From Patiria miniata (Eukaryota > Echinodermata > Asteroidea > Valvatida > Asterinidae), in NCBI RefSeq assembly GCF_015706575.1, contig NW_024037074.1, positions 3,844,001 to 3,908,000 on the forward strand: 64,000 bases of DNA, in the 5' to 3' direction. Numbering within the stretch: position 1 is the stretch's first letter; every line of letters begins with the position of its first letter. The notes under the pieces are model-generated. The model had not been told where the DNA came from. It did not search any database and saw nothing but the letters and a program-made list of their open reading frames with translations. The translations under genes were made by a program, and so were the position numbers. Below are positions 46,651-57,270 of this stretch, piece by piece.

Positions 46651-47308
46651 TTTTACATTGAAATGTCGATAGGCATCCGAATGCCGCGGTATTGGCTCGC
46701 GTTACCAGGGGAACAAATATCATATTACGGCCGTAGTGGGCATCCCCAGCAGGATGCCGCGATTTCATTGGACGAGGCAGTGGATTTCCAATCACTCGCT
46801 TAGCTCAGAAGAGATCCTCAGAGAGGATAGAATGAAGAAAATGAGGGGGCACGGCATTGGCGGGAACCGTCGGCAAGTCACTTTATCACGCGGTCGGTGT
46901 TTTCATGTATATATTTCGATGGCAGGAGATGTAATAGCTGACAGATAGTATCATGCGCGATGTACTCATTTTGTCAAGGGACTGAAGATCTGGCAAGCAC
47001 GGTGTCCACATGAACCTCGTAGACTATTAAGTTGTCAGTGTTTTGTTGGAGACAGCAGTTGATGTGGTCTGCTCTCTACAGTCAGTTGCGGAGGAAGTGA
47101 GCGTACGTGCTCGGACAATTAAGCAGTGCATGGCGTGTGGTTTGATTGCACCGCGGTACCGCGTGGATGATTGAAGACCCGTTTTGCAGGAGGCGACGGG
47201 TTGGATGCAGTAGAAGGCACGGGGGCTTGAGTAGGACATAATGATACACCGATGACGGCCCGATAAGGTTTGAGCGTCTGCTGTGATATCATCAAAGACT
47301 TCGCAAAA
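46651..47308 (+). other. 5' flank of the second receptor gene
   Basis: No TATA box or other promoter element can be assigned with confidence. GC content rises toward the start codon, and this is presumably 5' UTR and promoter. The translated frame upstream of the ATG runs back to 47270 without an ATG. Confidence 0.45.
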
Positions 47309-48469
47309 ATGAGTACGTTTCAATACGACGTCTCGTCACTGTACGACCTGACGGACGCCTTCTCTCAGCCCATTTACTTCGAGATCTTCATCTCTCTGAC
47401 CCTCTGGACGCTCTGGTTCCTGGCCGTGGTGGGTAACATCTTGGTTATCATCATCTTCGTGCGGGACCGCGTCCTGCGTAACAAGGTGGCCAATCGCTAC
47501 ATCCTGAATCTAGCAGTGGCCGACCTGTTGGTTGGTCTCAATTCTCTGACTATCAAGAACATCTGGCGCTACTACGGCAACTGGCCCTTCGGAGAGTTCG
47601 TCTGCAAGATGTACGTTATATTGGACTACTCGGCGGTCTGCCAGTCTGCTTTTGCCATCATGCTGATCAGTTTTGATCGCTACCTGCTCGTCACCAAGGA
47701 GCTTGCCTACGGCAAGTACCAGACCAAGCGGACGGGATGGATCTTAATCAGCACCACCTGGACCGTTTCCCTGATTCTCTTCGGCCTGCCGGTCCTGCTT
47801 TACGAACCCCTAACCGAGGATCCTATCATCAAGCCCTACCACATCACCTGTTACTTGGAGGTCAGCTATCTGACGGACTACAACGTCGCCATTTTGGTCT
47901 TGACGTTCATCATCCCGGTAACGACCTTAGTGTTCTTCAACCTGTCCGTGTTCGTCAACATCTACCGGAGATCGCGCGGATTGGTGCGCAGCCGGACGCT
48001 GACTCTCCCCGAGTCGACGAGTAACTCCGTGGACGAGCAGTGGGCTAGCCCCAGAGCCCGGCAAGGTCCCGGCCCGCTCCCAGACCTGAACCCCACCTCA
48101 GACCCCGGCGGCGGTGGCGCTGCGGTGTCACCGGGGAACAGCGTGCGACTACCCGAGGGAAGCACCCGCAAAGCCCCGCAGAAGATGCTTTCCTACCGGC
48201 GCCACTACAAGGCCGCCGTCACCTTGACCCTCCTGGTGAGTATGTTTCTGCTCTGCGCCACGCCTCTCTTCGTTTTCAAGTGCATGTTGGCATTCAGTGG
48301 CAACGACCATGACTGGATCTGGTGGAACATGGTCGACTACATGACTTGGGCCAACAGTGCTCTCAACCCGTTCCTTTACGCCGTCACCAACCCAAGAATC
48401 CGGGCGGGCTACAAGAGCATTTTATGCTTCTGGCGGAAAACCCCACCAGCTCGAACACTGGTGTTATAA
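47309..48469 (+). CDS. Histamine H3/muscarinic-like GPCR, intronless
   Basis: This is a 386-residue plasma-membrane class A receptor. Landmarks are N43 (1.50), D72 (2.50) in LAVADLL, GNWPFG in ECL1, C99 (3.25) with C181 in ECL2, D106-Y107 (3.32-3.33), D123-R124-Y125, W151 (4.50), P203 (5.50), C316-A317-T318-P319 (CWxP with Ala at 6.48), W347 (7.43), and N353-P-F-L-Y357. LDY...SAF...LISFDRYL in TM3 and WANSALNPFLY in TM7 are close to H3-type receptors. ICL3 (about 222-298) is Pro/Gly-rich. T199 sits at 5.46, where H3 has the Glu that binds histamine, so histamine as ligand is doubtful. ATG 47309 is the first in frame and follows AAAA. The exon is GC-rich. It may be a retroposed copy or an ancestrally intronless member. 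Confidence 0.93.
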   Translation: MSTFQYDVSSLYDLTDAFSQPIYFEIFISLTLWTLWFLAVVGNILVIIIFVRDRVLRNKVANRYILNLAVADLLVGLNSLTIKNIWRYYGNWPFGEFVCKMYVILDYSAVCQSAFAIMLISFDRYLLVTKELAYGKYQTKRTGWILISTTWTVSLILFGLPVLLYEPLTEDPIIKPYHITCYLEVSYLTDYNVAILVLTFIIPVTTLVFFNLSVFVNIYRRSRGLVRSRTLTLPESTSNSVDEQWASPRARQGPGPLPDLNPTSDPGGGGAAVSPGNSVRLPEGSTRKAPQKMLSYRRHYKAAVTLTLLVSMFLLCATPLFVFKCMLAFSGNDHDWIWWNMVDYMTWANSALNPFLYAVTNPRIRAGYKSILCFWRKTPPARTLVL

Positions 48470-49721
48470 CTAACTCCCTCGAGTATGATACTAAGTCTGA
48501 TGGTTTGGAACACCCAAAAGTAAACAAATTGACATTGCTCTTACTGTGCAGCTCACATAAATATTGTCCCTTGCGGAATAGGTTAAATCACAAGAAAACA
48601 TTCCGTCGTAAGAGTCACCCTGTTTTGAATTTAATATTAATGTCAAATTTTTGTTATTGTCTAAAGCACTACTTGGTGGAAACCGGAGAATACAAGTTCA
48701 GATTGGAACAAAATACATGAATGCAGCGCCACATGTTAGGACTTTACTGGGGGGGGGGGGTGGGGGGGGTGGGCGCTAGAATCTAGCGGATGCCAAGTAT
48801 GTAAAGCTGGCAAATGTAAAGGTCTACAGGATCACTTGCAAAAACAAGTCCAAAACGAAACTGCCAAAATGATTATTATGAGACATCCTACTTGATTGTA
48901 AGTAAGTAATCAAACATACTGTGAAATCGTTTCTCCTAGAATGCTGCCTTTTTCAAAAAAAGAGTCGTGTGTCATCATTTCCTCACGATGGTTACATACA
49001 TAACCATCAATAGAAAAACGAAGATGCATGTTATTCCCAGTTTCCTCAAAAAGTGTAATATCCACCGTGAGCAGAAACTTCATCATGCAAGGTTTTTAAC
49101 ATTCTCCTTTTGATTTTTGAGTGGTGTTATAATTGGAAACGAACAAAATGCATCAACCGCACATGATCCTACATATGCCTTTAATTTTTGTTCTTACTAT
49201 TTTCCGCCCCCTCTCTGAAAATGGCACTGCGTGGATGCAATATGATACAGGAATGTGGGGACGAATTATGACAATTTCCTCAACTGTTACTGCGAACGTC
49301 AAACCCGAAAGGAATGAAAGGCAACGCGAGCGGCAAAGGAGCGAATCGATTTTCTCTTGAAGCTGGGAAATTGAGATTATAATGTAGTTTGTTTCGATTC
49401 GACAGGGGCGTACGCGAATTCGAACCGTTGAAACGCAATTTCATATCTAATGGGAAATGCTGAAGATTGACTGACGAGAAGAGTTTGTGCAGAATTGTGA
49501 CTTCTCAGCGGATCGAATACAATCTGTTGACGTCGTCTTCTTGAGGCTCAGTTGAACGTTCCTCAAACAATGAACGGATACAATCAACTGAGAGGCCAGT
49601 AAGATCAGTGACAACTTTTGAAAGCATTTATTGTGTCTTTTTTTTTTAAAGGTTCGTCAAATGACATTTCAAAAGAGAAAACAACCAAGCCCCAAATCGA
49701 CTTCATTCAGCAGCCATCTTT
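48470..49721. other. 3' flank of the second receptor gene
   Basis: A poly-G tract lies at 48750-48771 and a dispersed repeat at 48900-49060. I see no clear AATAAA close to the stop codon and no further gene. Confidence 0.5.
48900..49060 (+). repeat. Diverged dispersed repeat, copy 3 of 3
   Basis: TTGTAAGTAAGTAATCAAAC, CTGTGAAATCGTTTCTCCTA, GCCTTTTTC and AACCATCAATAGAAA match 39345-39500 in order. Confidence 0.6.
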
Positions 49722-49853
49722 GAACGCACAATGAACGCCTAATGAACGCCCAATGAACGCCGAATGAACGCTCAACGAACACACAATGAACGTCCAATGA
49801 ACGCACAATGAACGCACAATAAACGCACAATAAACGTACAGTGAACGCACAAG
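49722..49853 (-). repeat. Minisatellite of 11-bp units
   Basis: About twelve units of the form CGCACAATGAA, with variants such as CGCCTAATGAA, CGTCCAATGAA and CGCACAATAAA. On the minus strand it reads open as an 11-residue periodic peptide, which is a by-product of the unit length. Confidence 0.93.
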
Positions 49854-50444
49854 AGGCCTACTCGTGCGTATTCCTGTTGAACAAAAGCACACACCTCAAA
49901 TATGAATGCAAACGGCCTCTTTAATTTGGAGTACAATGATTATGACCATTGAACATGGAACTTTGCGTTAAACATGTATTTAAATCATACGGATTTCGTA
50001 CATGAATATGCTGAGCTTAATTTTCAACAGGTGGATACTTCATACTTGTCCATGCTTTTTGAGTGCCCGTCTTCAAGACAGAAAACAAAACGGATAAAAA
50101 GAAACAGGAAATTGAAATGTTCCCTTTCCCGCCTTTCAGTTACTTGTGTTAATTGATGATTTTCGGATCGTAGCGGGGCATAGATATAGATAGATGGAAA
50201 GGCGAACTATTAAAATCTACAGGTCGCGTAACTATGTTCGCGTAGGTTTTCACTAAAAGTGCATTATAATAGTGTTATATAACAGTGGATGACTGAATGA
50301 CAATACATCACACTTTTGCGTATTGCTACAAACAATTTAATAAGATCAATTTTAGAATAACGCTATTAACAACACTTTGTATACTATTAAACAATTGGTC
50401 TTCAAATGACAAGAAGTTATTTCAAGATGGCAGGCCAGAAGTAG
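49854..50444. other. Intergenic DNA, nothing recognised
   Basis: AT-rich; no gene or repeat is identified. Confidence 0.4.
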
Positions 50445-50720
50445 TCTCCAATATTGCCCACGTTGGCCAAATCACAATTTGAATGCCCTCAAATTCACTG
50501 TTGTGGGCCACGAGCTCAACGGTTTGTTAAAAAAAGGATGGAAGTCGTGAACAGGACTGTGAGTTTGTATTTTTAGGTTAAGAATGGATGAAATTGGGCC
50601 CTAAAATTGCTCTATTTGCAATGGAGCGTAGGAACTATTTTTCAAAATGGCGATGGGCTTCAGGACTTCTTTTAGGGGTGATCATATTTGGATGGGAATT
50701 TCTCCCCAAAGTCATCAAAT
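50445..50720 (+). repeat. Dispersed repeat, partner of 3855-4185
   Basis: GGATGAAATTGGGCCCTAAA, ATTGCTCTATTTGCAATGGA and TTTTCAAAATGGCGATGGGC match the complement of the intronic copy. A poly-C run follows at 50725. Confidence 0.7.
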
Positions 50721-51182
50721 TACCCCCCCCCCCAAAAAAAAAATGAGCAGAAAATGAAAGATGATGAAATAAGCTATAATTTGATGTGTGACTCAACACC
50801 TTGAAGAGGTATTTGTCCTGATTGCAAGAAGTGGGTATTTTCTATTACTGGGGTTCTATGGCAGTTTTTTTTCATGGTATTCAACCTTAAAGGCTGATTT
50901 AGGTTTGAAGACCCGTGTACGCCCTCAACCATTTGTTTTCCCAAATATCAGAATATTATTGCGAAATATAATACCGAAAAATACTACCTCTCAGGGTTCC
51001 ATCCAAGCAAGATGCCAAAATCTATTCTGAAGCTGATATTCATAATTCGAGTTTCCATCAAACCTCAAACTCAAAATGTATTGCAATGTGTATTCCACGA
51101 AGTGTGACAGTGGAGTGTGCTTCTATACTAGGCTTCGTATAATGATTCGCGGGAGATAGATAGTGAGTTCTGCGTAACTGAA
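50721..51182. other. Intergenic DNA, nothing recognised
   Basis: AT-rich sequence with no gene seen. Confidence 0.4.
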
Positions 51183-51681
51183 CAGGGTGGATCAAAGAAA
51201 CAAAAAAAAAAAAAAAAAAAACCACTGAGATATTATTGCTAATTTGAACAGAAGTAGGGCACCTGACTTGTGAATCAAAGGGAGATATCTTCTGTTAGGG
51301 TTGAATCTCCTCTTTAAACTGACACCCTGATCATGTCCTTACATTCACGGTTGACTGAGCAGTGACAAATTTTATGTAAGGGTTTATTTAGAGAATTGCG
51401 CCACCTTTCATGGTGAAATCTCTTTTTTTCCCACCTGCCTTGATTGGCAACCATAGCCTTTCACTCTGTGACATTTGACACAACAAAAACCACAATTGAA
51501 AAGTGGCACAATTCTAAAAAAAGACCCTTTCATAAAATAGGTCACTGCTCAGTCAACCCTGCATGTAATGACATGCCGATTGTGTCATTTTAAAGAATAT
51601 ATCTCCTTTTGATTCACATGCACTCTACTTCTGTTCCTATGAGCAATAATATCTCGGTTTCGTGTATTTTGATCCACGCTG
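51183..51681. mobile_element. Long-armed MITE, CAGGGTGGATCAAAG termini
   Basis: The left arm, 51183 to about 51405, and right arm, about 51503-51681, are inverted repeats through CAGGGTGGATCAAAG / TTTTGATCCACGCTG, GAGATATTATTGCT, GTTGACTGAGCAGTGAC and AGAATTGYGCCAC. TA follows the right end; the left flank is degenerate (AA). Most of the element folds into one hairpin. There is no coding capacity. Confidence 0.85.
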
Positions 51682-51683
51682 TA

Positions 51684-52580
51684 TAGAGAAAATATCATGT
51701 TCCTATTTTCAGTCGGAAACGGGGGACGAGCATTTCACACTCATTCATTCAAAGCGAAGCTATAGCGAAGTTGTCGTCACCTATTTATTGAAGAGAGTAA
51801 AGACATCCTGCAATTCACAGCAGCGTTTGTAGTGGAGAGAAGCCCGCACTTCCGCACAAAAGAAAAACCGGTTCTGTCAACAGTGCCTTCACCTCCATCC
51901 AAATAAATCAATGCTCACCTACTTTGTTTTTCTTTTTATAAAGAGAGTTCCATTCACTTGAAATACTGCCATGCGCTTACCAGCGTGAATCGCACAATGG
52001 TAATTGTATTGGAAAGGGGGCCTTCTTCTGTTGGCATTTCGTTTTATTTAAATAATAAAGGTGGCTCTCTCTCTGTCACCGTGGAAACTAGCATTAGCGG
52101 CGGAAACACAAAGTGCAGTGTTCATACAGAAGACGGCGAGACTTCAAATTATAATAAATATTACGTTATTATACAACTATAAGGCCTCTTCGTGATGCAT
52201 GAGCAATTTGTGACTGATTCTACGCTTTCTTTAATTTTAAAATTAAACCCTCCCAGTTAAATAGAGAACAGAACTCTCTCGTGAGTCATTGATCTAGTTT
52301 TCGAGGCATTAAAACCGGTTCTTCTGTAAATTGTAAAACCGCATCTCAAGTTTTCAAGTTCATCATCACTTGACTTTGTGTACAAAAGCGGGTAGCATGC
52401 TCCTTTTTCGACAATTACAAGATGCATTACAATTATAAGTTTGAGGATGACTGCAATGGAACTTTTTTTTACTTGAGGACCACAAAAAGGTAATACTCAC
52501 AAATCTTTTGCGCTCTTGGAACTGGAAATTTTATTCTCTAAATTCCAGAGTGAAACTGGGCACTAGACGAGTTTAAACTA
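51684..52580. other. Intergenic DNA, nothing recognised
   Basis: A small fragment near 52525-52570 matches the right end of the 45670-45850 repeat in reverse. No gene is seen. Confidence 0.4.
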
Positions 52581-52803
52581 CTGGCCAAAGAGGTTTTGTT
52601 TTTGGCGGCGTGGGTTTGTTGGGGTGTTTGTGGGGTTTGTCTGTTTGTTTGTTGGGGTTGTTGGGGTGTTTAATTGTTTGTTGGTTGGTTTGTCTGTGAG
52701 CACGATAACTCAAAAGTTTATGGACGTACTTTGGGTGTACTGGCAATATAGAGGGACTTGTTCAGCCTTGGCGGAGGTATGCGCTCTCTGAGTGCTTTCT
52801 AGT
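52581..52803 (+). repeat. Dispersed repeat of the TTGGCGGAGGT type, copy 2
   Basis: It begins CTGGCCAAAGAGGTTTTG, contains a TTTG/GGTT-rich expansion at 52600-52690 and ends with TTGGCGGAGGTATGCGCTCT and CTTTCTAGT. Relative to copy 1 it lacks the central GTGATCCGGATC portion. Confidence 0.65.
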
Positions 52804-52890
52804 ATACAAATACAACATGGTTTGTCGGGAAATAGTGAAAAATAATGACCCCGAGGTGTTTTTACTATTTCCCCGCAAAAACTCATAAAA
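52804..52890. repeat. Palindrome E with TATACAAATA end, no GCGAAGC tip
   Basis: GGGAAATAGTGAAAAA pairs with TTTTTACTATTTCCCC around TAATGACCCCGAGGTG. The left end, TATACAAATACAACATGG, resembles that of palindrome D at 53829. The core is missing, so this may be a deleted derivative. Confidence 0.55.
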
Positions 52891-53324
52891 TATTCATCAG
52901 GCAGCTGCGGTATTTTATTCGTCTATTCCACCATGTTTTTGATCGTGCAGTATTTGGATAAAGTAAAACATTATTTTAATTTAAGGAGACAGACAGAATA
53001 GAAAGTTACATTTGTGTCATTTAATAACTTTAACATTCACGCAAAACACTGCATTTATTTTTATTGTGTAAAATTTCACCCACTTCCTCCTCGGTTAAAA
53101 TTGCAAATCGAGCACCACCGGTCGCCATTTTGATTTACGCCGTAATAGACTGGCACATGCAACTATCCTCACTGGTGTTGTCCACGGTACGCACGTAAAG
53201 CAAATGCGTCGTTGGTAAAGAGATAACACAGTACTGGAACAAATCTAACTGCTGCGACTCAGGTGTGTGATAGTACCTCCCTGGTTTTTGCGCGTCACAC
53301 GCGCGTACGAAGACGCGGGATGAT
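52891..53324. other. Intergenic DNA, nothing recognised
   Basis: No gene or further repeat is identified between the palindromes. Confidence 0.4.
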
Positions 53325-53500
53325 AGTATACAAATAACGAATGTTTGTGAGTGCGATGGTAAGAATAATTTCATGAGGTGACAGATTGAATGTTCTATTC
53401 CACGAGGCGAAGCCGAGTGGAATAGAACATTCAATCTGTCACCGAATGAAATTATTCTTTCCATCGCACGAACGTAAAACATTCGTTATTTGTTTTATAC
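53325..53500. repeat. Palindromic element B with GCGAAGC tip
   Basis: Arms of ~76 bp start TATACAAATAACGAATGTTT at the left and end CATTCGTTATTTGTTTTATA at the right. The tip at 53403-53417 is CGAGGCGAAGCCGAG. It is homologous to palindrome A (3455-3624) but better preserved, for example GACAGATTGAATGTTCTATT against its exact complement. Confidence 0.92.
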
Positions 53501-53830
53501 AACACCTGAATAAATTCTCGTCATTTGATTGGTAAATTATAAACTACAATTTATTTCGATTTTAAAGATGTTGAACTACCCCTTCACGAAAATGTTTGAA
53601 CCCAACGCTGTAGCGCTGGCTCTTTGGAACAATACGCGCTACGCTGAACGCGCACACCAGCATGCATTTTGCACGCAAATACCGCGTCATGGAACAAGCG
53701 CAAAGTAAAACGGTATAACGCATGGGTATAACGCATGGTCGCACCGTGCATTATACCGAATAATAATATGTCACGTGATTTACAATTCACCAATCAGATG
53801 ACGGGGTTTTATTCAGGTGTTGTATAATAT
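53493..53830. mobile_element. Inverted-repeat element following palindrome B
   Basis: ACAACACCTGAATAAATTCT at the left pairs with TTATTCAGGTGTTGTATAAT at the right, continuing through CGTCATTTGATTGGT / ACCAATCAGATGACG. The cargo (53562-53645) matches 26288-26362 in reverse. The same ends flank different cargo in intron 1 of the first receptor gene. Confidence 0.75.
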
Positions 53831-54030
53831 ACAAACATAACATGGTTTGAGGGTGGACAGTCGATATTCGCTCCCCGAGGTATTGAAAGTTGACAAACTA
53901 GTTCCCGAGGCGAAGCCGAGGGAACTAGTTTGTCAACTTCCTTCGCCTCGGGAACTAGTTTGTCAACTTCCAATACCGAGGGGAGCTAATATCGACTGTC
54001 CACCCGAAATAAACCATGTTATATTTGTTT
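53829..54030. repeat. Palindromic element D with GCGAAGC tip and duplicated inner arm
   Basis: The outer ends are TATACAAACATAACATGG and its counterpart ACCATGTTATATTTGT. Arms include GGGTGGACAGTCGATATT and GTTGACAAACTAGTTCCC. The tip at 53905-53920 is CGAGGCGAAGCCGAG. The inner right arm is then repeated in tandem (GGAACTAGTTTGTCAACTTC twice, ~30 bp apart), with an inverted TTCGCCTCG remnant of the tip between the copies. Confidence 0.92.
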
Positions 54031-55726
54031 TACTATACCTCATACATATTCAGTTGCCGATTTTCTTTTGTATATGCAACTGTTTTGAGAAACTTGTACA
54101 ACTCAACAAAAGAATATTGTTGCTCAACTTGTCCGATGTCCGATGTCTAGTTTCGAAATAGATTGATTTTCCAATCTGAGGAAGCAAGAGATATACCAGT
54201 CAATAATCTCGACCAGAAGTTGATTCACTTTTGGCAAACAATGTTCAAATTTAAGATTTGAAAACATCTTGCATGAACGACAGCCTATAGATATTTTGTG
54301 GACAACGATTTGTAATATACAATGGGCGCTATAATGTCATGCAGACGGGATAGTTTTGCATTTGATAATTACAAACATATTAATATAAAATTAAACAAAT
54401 CTAAAATTAGCAACACTGGCGTAGCCAGCGGGGGTGTTAAGGGGGTATATGCCCCCAATATTTTGTGAAGAACACCATTTTGTACATACACAAAGTGCCG
54501 TTATTTTCACCAGAATTTATCACTTGAACATTTTGTAAAGAGTGCCCCCTTTTTTTTGTAAACACACGTGCCTTTTATTATACCAGAGGCATTTAAGCGT
54601 GTGCTTTTTTTGGAATTTCGCGCGAACGTCGGCATTATTGTGCCGCCCTAAAAAGCGTCACCTATTGACAGATAGTGCCAAATGATTGTACGGTATGAAT
54701 AGCTCCCCCATATGAAGAGGGTACTGCCCTTAGCCCTTCCCCCTCCACCACCCCAAAAAGAAAAAAAACTTTTTGATTTCCGCACGGATAGGCAGGTGCC
54801 TTTCCTAAGACAATTTTTGTATGTGGGGTTTCCTCCCACCCCTAAAACTTATGAATAATCTTTCATATTTGAGTTCATAAATTCAAGGCTCCCATTTAGA
54901 AGTTACGACGGGAGGTTTATTGCCAAGAATATACATTTAATGTTGTTTTAGACATTGTGTCTTTGAGTGTGTATTCAGACGAGTACTTTGCTGTGTATTG
55001 TTCTAATTTTTTTTTTTAAATGCGAAGATAACCTAATTCTTTTGCTAGATGTCAGGACGGCCTGACCAAGGTACCAGACTGCAGCGAGGTTGCGTTATAG
55101 CTCCATGTTTATATCCACTGATCTATATACTGACAGTATCATAGAGATCAGTGGGTATATCTGCTGTCAACATTGATGTCTGTCACGAAGCCACTGTCAA
55201 TATTTTCGTTTGCCCATCAATGACATAATGACATCCGTGCGATAGGCAACAAATGGAGACGTTGTTTGTCTCATTAATAATAAGACGGAGACAGCATGAC
55301 GTTCACTACCTCCGGGACAACAATACATGCAATTATCTGTAGTCATGTTGACAGGCCTACTCCGTACTAACAAAGGGCTACCCCCCCCCCCCCCAAAAGG
55401 CAAACCCAGTATTAAATGTCGGTTCCGGAGCGCAATGTAAATGAACGACAAGAAACAAGAGGGACCAGACTATTGTACATGCGGTGTAGAAGCTGCATGA
55501 CACACAATGAATGGGCAAGACTCGTGAAATTGACAGTCAGTTATTGAGATAAATGGCGAGTCTTATTCACGAATGACAGGCAGTCAGGTAGGATAGGTGG
55601 GCTCCGTGCACGAACAAGAGAGGGCGAATGTATTTACTGTACAATTTTACAAGGTCTTTTTACCCTCACACTTGATTTTGCTAATTACTTTTTTTCTCGC
55701 GCGGCGGGGACATGCGTATACGGTCT
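54031..55726. other. Intergenic DNA with small repeat remnants
   Basis: CACTGGCGTAGCCAGCGGGG near 54416 resembles a hAT-type terminus, but no partner end is clear. ATATCCACTGATCT and AGATCAGTGGGTATAT form a hairpin at 55111-55160. A poly-C tract lies at 55381-55394. No gene is seen. Confidence 0.45.
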
Positions 55727-56200
55727 GCGATAATTTTCTTTCAATAGAGGGCGCGCCTGTGCTACAGCGGTCACCAGAATTGACAAACGTCAACACGGAT
55801 GCCTTCTTTTCTATATTTAATCAACGAACAATTACTGATTGGGTCAATAACTCAAACAGTACAACATGAATTAAACTGAAATTTCGTCCTGTAACTTTTC
55901 ATGATGTGCCACATTCGGAAATTTAAGTTCATGAGAAATCATCAAACAACAAACATAATGTGACCGAAACAATTGAGTGCCTAATGACCAAAAAACCACT
56001 TGTGGTTTCGGGCAATAACTCAAGAAATACAGGATATGTTGAATTCAAATTCCGTTCAGTGAATAGTCTTGATGTATAACTTTGGAATTTAAATTTCGTT
56101 AGAAACTGTCAAATATTTAAAACTAAGTGACCGAAACAATACATAACTCGAAAAATAGAATCCGAATAAGTGTCACCCTGATGGAACAAAAGCAACACTT
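55727..56200 (+). mobile_element. One-ended copy of the TCAATAGAGGGCGC element
   Basis: TAATTTTCTTTCAATAGAGG and GCGC match the left end at 15062. AACTCAAGAAATACAGGATA recalls 15139-15160. No right terminus is found. Confidence 0.6.
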
Positions 56201-56285
56201 AATCTTGCAAAGGAAGACTGAGTAGTTATTTTACTGTGAAATTCCTTTGTTTCTCTATGTTACAAGGTCAACGTACCCGCACACG

Positions 56286-56799
56286 CAACCTCGTCCCCAG
56301 TGCTTACTTTATTTCCAACCTTGTTTCCAATAGTAAGCCCTGAATAGGAAACTTTCTTCCTGTATCCTGATTCGATACCGCAATTGGTTAGTAATGGATT
56401 ATATCGTGTAGTTGGTGTTGTTATTTCCAACGTGCATTACGTGTTTTCACGATCATTGTAATTATAATGTCCACGCCTTCTCAAAAATACTCTTGTCCTT
56501 TCTAATTTGCCCATATTAGTATGAAATGTGATATTGTATATTGGCGGGATAAGATTATTACATTTGAACTTCGAGAGCAATCGTGTTATCGTAACTCACG
56601 ACGCGGCGAATTGATTGTGTTTTTACCTCAGACACTGCATAAAAAAAAGCAAACGCTTATGTAACGCACAGGCAGGCACCAGACTATTCCTCATTTGCAA
56701 ACGTGTGCAAACATTTTGCTCATGCAAATGATCCAATACCAGGGTGAGAGAGCAGGTAGTGGTGGGCGCGTACTGCTCGACACCCTGGGGACGAGGTTG
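56286..56799 (+). mobile_element. CAACCTCGTC MITE, copy 5 (10-bp duplication)
   Basis: The element begins CAACCTCGTCCCCAG and ends CTGGGGACGAGGTTG. CCCGCACACG flanks both sides exactly (56276-56285 and 56800-56809). Internally it is close to copy 1, sharing GAAACTTTCTTCCTGTATCC and ATGATCCAATACCAGGGTGA. It is the least damaged insertion in the window. Confidence 0.95.
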
Positions 56800-57039
56800 C
56801 CCGCACACGTTTTCCAACCAAACTGTTTTGACTTTTTTTTCTCGCATGGAGACAAATAGTCATCTCCTTCCCAAATCAGGACTAATGGTTTGATTGTTCA
56901 GTTCGAAAGCAGTATGATGAGTGCGTTCGATTTCTTCCCTCAGCTTACTCGCGCCTGGCTCCTCGCGTAATGACAGACATGCGCAGTGGAGCTCAATAAA
57001 CGAACGGTTTCGGATAAAGTTTCGTGCAAGAGCTGGAAA

Positions 57040-57270
57040 CATGGGCGTCGTCAGGATTTTTTCTAGAGGGGGGGGGGCCGGGGCAAAACATATTTTCCAA
57101 AAAAAAAATCATCCTTTTTTTCCCACCATGTTCTCGATTTATCAGTTTTAGAGGGGTGTAGAGACATGTCCCCCACCCATTAAATTTACACCAATACGAA
57201 TTCTCGCCTCTTTTCTTTTTTTCTCTTTTTTTTTGTTTTCTTCCTTTTTTTGCTTTTCCGGGGGGGGGGG
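57040..57270 (+). mobile_element. hAT-like CATGGGCGTCG family, truncated at the right
   Basis: CATGGGCGTCGTCAGGATTT, TCGATTTATCAGTTTTAGAG and CCCATTAAATTTACA match 34658-34897. The copy stops at a poly-G run where the next MITE begins, so its GCGACGCCCATG end is missing. Confidence 0.75.

Noticed and set aside
49707..49892. Minus-strand frame with 11-residue repeats
   Set aside because: It is the 11-bp minisatellite read through three units per period.
51750..51770. GCGAAGC word as another palindrome tip
   Set aside because: No inverted arms flank it; it is a chance or unrelated occurrence, as is the GCTTCGC near 10533.
52804..52890. Palindrome E as a member of the GCGAAGC-tipped class
   Set aside because: It has the TATACAAATA end and a CCGAGG word but no GCGAAGC, so it is kept only as a possible derivative.
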